From: Lindgomyces ingoldianus
Lineage: Eukaryota > Ascomycota > Dothideomycetes > Pleosporales > Lindgomycetaceae
Length of the DNA: 23,431 nucleotides
NCBI RefSeq assembly: GCF_010093535.1
Contig: NW_022985212.1
Span: forward strand, 342,842 to 366,272
Reading direction: 5' to 3'
The notes beneath the pieces are model-generated. The model had not been told where the DNA came from. It worked only from the letters and a program-made list of their open reading frames with translations, and ran no database searches. This document shows, piece after piece, positions 20,001 through 23,431 of the stretch (its first letter is position 1; the number at the start of each line of letters is the position of its first letter). Position numbers and translations under genes: made by a program.

Positions 20001-23000
20001 CATACTCGAAAGCCGCAAGCGCCTAGACATTGAGAGTGGGCCAGTCATGGCAGCGGTCTTGTTTGACGTTGGCAAGCGTCAGTCGCTATTCATGGCTGTT
20101 CATCACCTAGTGATTGACCTAGTTTCATGGCGGGTTCTTCTTGAAGAGCTGGAATACTTACTCCTCGGCCAAGCCCTATCCCCTGCATCCTCAATGCCCT
20201 TCCAAACCTGGAGCGCTATTCAGACGGAGTACGCTGGTAAGGATGCAGATCACAGAAATAGGATGATACAAGAGAAGATGGACCTCAGCCAGCTATCGTA
20301 CTGGGGCGTCGCATCCAGCACTATATCGCACACCCCTACAACTACCGAGCAGTTTGTACTTGATACAAAGACGACATCCGCTCTTCTTGGAAGCTGCAAC
20401 AACACCCTCCGAACGCGCCCTCTTGAGCTTATGATTGCAGCCCTAATTCATTCGTTTGCGGCTGTCTTCCCTGATCGAACGCCTCCTCCCATCTTCAATG
20501 AGACTCATGGGCGTGAGCCATGGGACGACAGTATCGACCTTTCGCGAACTGTGGGGTGGTTTACGAGTATGTTCCCTGTCCAGGTATCAACTAGCGCGCG
20601 CAGCAGCTTGCTACATGTCATCCGTGCAACAAAGGATTGCATGCGTAGCTTTAGGCGCAGTGGCCGGTCGTATTTTGCGTCCCATTTCGTCAACGAAGAC
20701 ACTATCCAGGATTACGCATCTATTTTCCCTGTGGAAATGGTGTTTAATTACCAAGGTGTGTACCAGCAGCTTGAGCGCGACAAGTCGCTGTTTAAGAATG
20801 TGCCTATTCCAGAAGGCTGCGAGCTAGCATCAGCGGCTGAAGCCGGGAAGTTCTCCTTATTTACAGCCTCTGTGGTCATCGAAAAAGGATGCGCGCATGT
20901 AAGTGTTACACACAGTGGTATCACGAAGCATCAAACGCAAATTCGAGACTGGGTTCAACTGTACGAGAACACCTTGATGGATATGCCCAACCTTCTCTGC
21001 TTCAGAAGCCCCGAGTGGACACTGAGCGATCTTTCATTGGCTTTCCACTCATACGCCGACCTTGACCGCTTCCAAAATGACACTCTTGCGAAACTAGGTG
21101 TGGGGCCAGAGGATGTTGAAGACGTCTACCCCTGCTCTCCAATGCAGGAAGGGATCCTGGCCAGCCAGAGCAGAGACCCTAATGCTTATCGCGTGTGCCT
21201 TATTCTTGAAGCCGTATCCAAGCAGAACACACGGGTTGACTGCGGTCGGCTACAGCGCGCTTGGAAGGCCGTTGTTCGACGACACTCGCTACTACGGGCA
21301 CTGCTAGTGGATCACGTCCCCGGAAGCTCGGGCATCACCAACATTGTGCTTAAGAATCCCCAACCAAGTATCTCAGTTTTCCAGGCTACAGGAGATACAG
21401 TGAACCTTGAATTATTCCGCGCTCGCTACAACCCAGTCAACCAGCAGGCAAGTGGCTTACAGCATCATCTCTCCATCTGCCAGCTCGACAACCAAAGAGT
21501 ATACCTATGCTTTGACATTAACCATGCTATCATGGATGCCCACTCGAGAGGCATCATCATGCGCGACCTGCAGACTGCATACAGTGCTGATCTCGATTCA
21601 CACGGCGCACCATTCAGGAATGTCATCTCTTACTTGAAGGAGCAGTCACAGGAAGAGGCCGGCCGCTATTGGGCCAATCAATTGGAGGGTATCGAGCCAT
21701 GCTATTTCCCCTCGATGGCAGATGCCGGAGTGGAAGGTCACAGGGACGAGACAGTGGAGGTGCCCAATCTCGATGCAGGCATAATCCACGCGTTCTGTGA
21801 GGCATGGGAAATCACCCCGGCTACCCTCATTCAGACAGCTTGGGCGTTAGTACTCAGCCGTTACACTGGCTCTACAGCCCCATGCTTTGGTAGTCTCTCG
21901 TCAGGACGAGATGTGCCAATTGATGGCATTGACGACATCTTCGGCCCGCTGATTACCATGCTAACCTGCCGGGTACGTCTTCATGAGCAGTTAACTGTAA
22001 TAGAGGCCCTACGGACGGTGCAGTCAGACTATATGAATGCCTTAACACATCAGACATTCTCACTAGCCAGCGTACATAACATGCTTCAACTCGGAACATC
22101 TCCGCTATTTAATACTAGTCTATCCATTCAGCGGATTGACGATGTGGAGGGAGATGATACTCCAGATGTTCTCTTCCATTTCCAGGATGGTCAGGATCCG
22201 ACCGAGGTATGTTAATGCAATATCTAAGTTGTATCGATGAAGCTAAAACGTTCGACTAGTATGATATCATTGTTGGTGCCCGCTACAGCAACACAGTTAT
22301 GGAAGCCAGCATGACGTTCCAGACCAGCTGTATGGACCAACTTCAAGCGAAACGCGTGGTAGAAAGCCTCAGTATAGCGATTGCCGCCATAACAGAAGGG
22401 CCTAACACTCCGGTGTGTGACCTAGATTTGGTAACAAATGAAGAGAGACGTCAACTATGGGCCTGGAACAGCGCCATTCCTCCAACAGTAGACGAGTGCG
22501 TCCACGACATCTTCTCTGACCGTGCAAGATCTCAGCCTGAGGCGCAGGCCATCTGTGCATGGGATGGCGAGATGACGTACAGCGATCTGGATGAATTATC
22601 GACCAGGCTAGCAGGCCATCTAATCGAGCTCGGCGTCAAGCCAGAAGACATCGTGCCACTCTGCTTCGAGAAGTCTATGTGGACGATTGTCGCCATGATG
22701 GCCGTACTCAAAGCGGGTGGAGCATTCGCACCCCTAGACCCAGAACATCCACAAAGCCGGCGCGAGGAGATCTTCAAGCAGACGGGGGCTGAAGTGGTGC
22801 TCACTTCAGCGCAGTACTCTACCCTATGGGAAGGCTCGACCCGCACCGTCGTCACAGTGAGCGAGACGTCGATCCACAACCTGTCAAACAAAACCCACTC
22901 GAAGCAATCTGCAGTAGAGCCAAGCAATATTGCATACGTTATCTTTACTTCAGGAAGCACTGGAGTGCCGAAAGGTGTTGTCCTGGAACACAGAGCAGTC

Positions 23001-23431
23001 TCTACAGGATGCCTAGGGCATGGAAAAGCTTTTGGAATTACGTCACAGGCACGTTTTCTTCAGTTTGCTGCTTTCACCTTCGATATCTGCATTACTGAGA
23101 TCATCACAACCCTTCTACACGGTGGAAGCGTGTGTATCCCCTCCGAAGGTGATAGGCGTGACAACTTAACAAAAGCAATTAACGATATGCGAGTTAATTG
23201 GGCCTATCTAACCCCAACAGTTGCACGCCTGCTGGATTCTGAAAATGTTCCATCACTTCAAAAATTGATCCTTGGAGGAGAGGAAGTCAGTAGCGCGGAC
23301 AGTAAAAGATGGGCAGGGAAAGTCGAAATCATAAATGCGTACGGTCCTGCGGAGTGTACTGTTCTCTGCACAGCCTACTTTGGTCTAGAAGGCTTCAAGT
23401 CAGGGTGGATCGGCAAGTCGATCGCGTCTGT
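5039..23431 (+). CDS. Giant multimodular NRPS, 3' end outside window
   Basis: A non-ribosomal peptide synthetase that activates amino acids as adenylates, carries them on phosphopantetheine arms and joins them. Exons are 5039-11086, 11140-22206 and 22260 to the edge (2,016 + 3,689 + 390 complete codons). The domain order is T0-C1-A1-T1-E1-C2-A2-T2-C3-A3-T3-C4-A4-T4-E4-C5-A5 (cut). All carrier domains have LGGDS with the attachment Ser. The ATG at 5039 has a good context (A at -3, G at +4) and an in-frame stop upstream at 4991; a second ATG at 5048 is possible. No initiating A domain precedes T0. E domains in modules 1 and 4 predict D residues there. The frame looks intact throughout, unlike the transposon relics next to it. 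The product cannot be named. A terminal C, thioesterase or reductase domain would lie downstream. Confidence 0.93.
5084..5302 (+). other. NRPS T0: N-terminal carrier domain
   Basis: The motif LGGDSLTAIEVVARC places the phosphopantetheine Ser at residue 48 (5180-5182). No A domain precedes it, so its cargo must come in trans, or the domain is a remnant of a lost loading module. T-C starts are known in other fungal NRPSs. Confidence 0.9.
5390..6640 (+). other. NRPS C1: condensation domain
   Basis: It starts at VYPTTALQEGLM. The active-site motif HHAIFDGWS is intact, with His246 (5774-5776) as the expected catalytic residue. It is paired with the orphan T0. Confidence 0.9.
6650..8270 (+). other. 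NRPS A1: adenylation domain
   Basis: The core motifs are intact: FTSGSTGVPKG (7169-7201), YGPTE, YKTGDL and SGKTDRKRL (Lys1068 at 8240-8242). By hand alignment to the phenylalanine-activating domain of gramicidin S synthetase (GrsA), the ten specificity residues read D-M-T-C-I-G-S-V-V-K. The Asp and Lys needed for an alpha-amino acid are present. I cannot assign the substrate. The E domain that follows means the residue is epimerised. Confidence 0.9.
8330..8560 (+). other. NRPS T1: carrier domain before E
   Basis: SFFRLGGDSITAMQL, with the attachment Ser at 8444-8446. Carriers ahead of E domains often have this GGDSI form, and T4 is the same. Confidence 0.93.
8600..9960 (+). other. NRPS E1: epimerisation domain
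   Basis: E-type motifs: HHLVIDLVSWR (second His at 8987-8989), NETHGREPWDDS, RTVGWFTSMFP and FNYQG. These distinguish it from a C domain. It would invert the A1 residue to the D form. Confidence 0.92.
9966..11286 (+). other. NRPS C2: condensation domain after E, split by intron 1
   Basis: It starts at VYPCSPMQEGIL. The active-site motif reads NHAIMDAHS instead of HHxxxDGxS. The catalytic second His is kept at 10403-10405, while the first His is Asn and the Gly is Ala. Following an E domain, it should be a D-to-L type acceptor. Its last part is encoded after intron 1, beginning YDVIVGVRY. Confidence 0.88.
11087..11139 (+). other. NRPS intron 1 (53 nt, phase 0)
   Basis: The 5' site is GTATGT, there is a branch-like GCTAAAA about 12 nt before the end, and the 3' site is GACCAG. 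Removal joins GAG to TATGATGTC and continues the C2 domain (DLTE-YDVIVGV). If retained, the frame stops at once with TGA (11093-11095). The copy at 22207 has the same length, phase and signals, which supports a real intron over a sequencing error. Confidence 0.85.
11293..12960 (+). other. NRPS A2: adenylation domain
   Basis: It has FTSGSTGVPKG (from 11824), YGPAE (Thr replaced by Ala), YKTGDL and SGKTDRKRL. The tenth-core region reads SRKD where GRKD is usual. Specificity residues by hand: D-I-T-Y-I-G-A-V-L-K. It is about 93% identical to A5, and the nine readable specificity positions match. Confidence 0.9.
12985..13205 (+). other. NRPS T2: carrier domain
   Basis: SFFRLGGDSIAAMKLVG, with Ser at 13099-13101. 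Confidence 0.93.
13300..14535 (+). other. NRPS C3: condensation domain
   Basis: It starts at DIYPCSPLQEGLISL. HHVLYDGWS is intact (His at 13696 and 13699, Asp at 13711). It is nearly identical to C4, with a constant spacing of 3,225 bp. Confidence 0.92.
14536..16185 (+). other. NRPS A3: adenylation domain with unusual core motifs
   Basis: The A3 core reads PTSGSTGVPKG, with Pro (15061-15063) where Phe or Tyr is usual. The A5 core reads YGITE instead of YGPTE, and the A8 core reads DRKD instead of GRKD. YKTGDI and the Lys of SGKTDRKRL remain. Specificity residues by hand: D-V-T-L-V-G-T-I-W-K. The frame is open and the fold looks complete. Reduced or altered activity is possible. Confidence 0.88.
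16210..16430 (+). other. NRPS T3: carrier domain
   Basis: SFFRLGGDSIAAMKLVG, with Ser at 16324-16326, matching T2. Confidence 0.93.
16530..17760 (+). other. NRPS C4: condensation domain
   Basis: HHVLYDGWS is intact (His at 16921 and 16924, Asp at 16936). It is a duplicate of C3. Confidence 0.92.
17761..19420 (+). other. NRPS A4: adenylation domain
   Basis: It has FTSGSTGVPKG (from 18286), YGPAE, YKTGDL and GRKD. The last core reads SGKTNRKRL, so the catalytic Lys (19357-19359) is kept but the following Asp is Asn. Specificity residues by hand: D-V-D-F-V-G-G-V-C-K. This is the most divergent specificity pocket of the five. Confidence 0.9.
19446..19675 (+). other. NRPS T4: carrier domain before E
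   Basis: SFFRLGGDSITAMQL, with Ser at 19561-19563. It is of the same type as T1 and not of the T2/T3 type. Confidence 0.93.
19715..21080 (+). other. NRPS E4: epimerisation domain of module 4
   Basis: HHLVIDLVSWR (His at 20101 and 20104, Asp at 20116), NETHGREPWDDS, RTVGWFTSMFP and FNYQG. It is nearly identical to E1, with a single-codon length difference near 20265. Confidence 0.92.
21086..22405 (+). other. NRPS C5: condensation domain after E, split by intron 2
   Basis: A near copy of C2, including the NHAIMDAHS motif (Asn at 21520, His at 21523, Asp at 21535). After the intron it continues YDIIVGARYSNTV. Confidence 0.9.
22207..22259 (+). other. NRPS intron 2 (53 nt, phase 0)
   Basis: GTATGT at the 5' end, GCTAAAA near the end and GACTAG at the 3' site. 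If retained, translation stops at TAA (22213-22215). It differs from intron 1 at 8 of 53 positions, while the first 111 exon bases after each intron differ at only 4, as expected if the intron is free of coding constraint. Confidence 0.87.
22413..23431 (+). other. NRPS A5: adenylation domain, cut by window edge
   Basis: The frame is open from 22260 to the edge in the phase set by intron 2. It has FTSGSTGVPKG and YGPAE. Readable specificity residues D-I-T-Y-I-G-A-V-L match A2. About 26 of 390 residues differ from A2 over the shared stretch. Confidence 0.9.

Larger units (their letters stand above)
11140..22259 (+). repeat. 11,120-bp internal repeat unit of the NRPS
   Basis: Sequence from about 8,300 to 12,311 recurs at 19,428 to 23,431. 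The offset is 11,120 bp (11,117 before a 3-bp indel in the E domain). Introns, E, C and A domains all keep this spacing. One period holds A-T-C-A-T-C-A-T-E-C. The stated limits are one convenient period, not a mapped breakpoint. Confidence 0.88.

Noticed and set aside
11089..22215. A separate NRPS gene starting with the ATG at 11089
   Set aside because: That ATG lies inside intron 1, and the frame begins mid-way through the C2 domain. Splicing joins it to the preceding frame, and the same layout recurs at 22207.

Overview
The window looks like nuclear DNA of a filamentous ascomycete (Pezizomycotina). It shows short GTATGT...AG introns, fungal transposon relics (Ty3/gypsy-type and Fot1/pogo-type), C-to-T-like decay of one relic that resembles repeat-induced point mutation (RIP), and a very large iterated non-ribosomal peptide synthetase (NRPS). 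No species can be named from the sequence alone.

Layout. Positions 1-1944, minus strand: the 5' end of a Ty3/gypsy-like LTR retrotransposon (short LTR with TATA box, gag with a CCHC knuckle and one in-frame stop, then protease in the -1 frame running off the left edge). 2080-2380: a 45-bp minisatellite. About 2400-3380, minus strand: a decayed Fot1/pogo-family transposase with frameshifts and stops. 3684-4246: a possible small three-exon gene of unknown function. 4420-4499: an 8-bp microsatellite. 4500-5038: the presumed promoter of the NRPS, with two CACGTG boxes, a CCAAT box and a TATA box.

5039 to the right edge, plus strand: one NRPS gene, incomplete at its 3' end. Two long open frames (ending at 11095 and 22215) are joined by two matching 53-nt introns (11087-11139 and 22207-22259), giving 6,095 codons inside the window. 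Domain order: T-C-A-T-E-C-A-T-C-A-T-C-A-T-E-C-A(partial). Here T is the carrier, C condensation, A adenylation and E epimerisation domain.

The NRPS is built by internal duplication. A unit of 11,120 bp (A-T-C-A-T-C-A-T-E-C, intron included) begins again near the right edge, and a 3,225-bp repeat (the C3 and C4 modules) is nested inside it. The first A domain of the new unit (A5) is about 93% identical to A2 and has the same specificity residues wherever both can be read. If colinear, the enzyme would build a peptide with D residues at positions 1 and 4 and a recurring three-residue block. The gene should continue beyond the window with T-C-A-T-C and so on.
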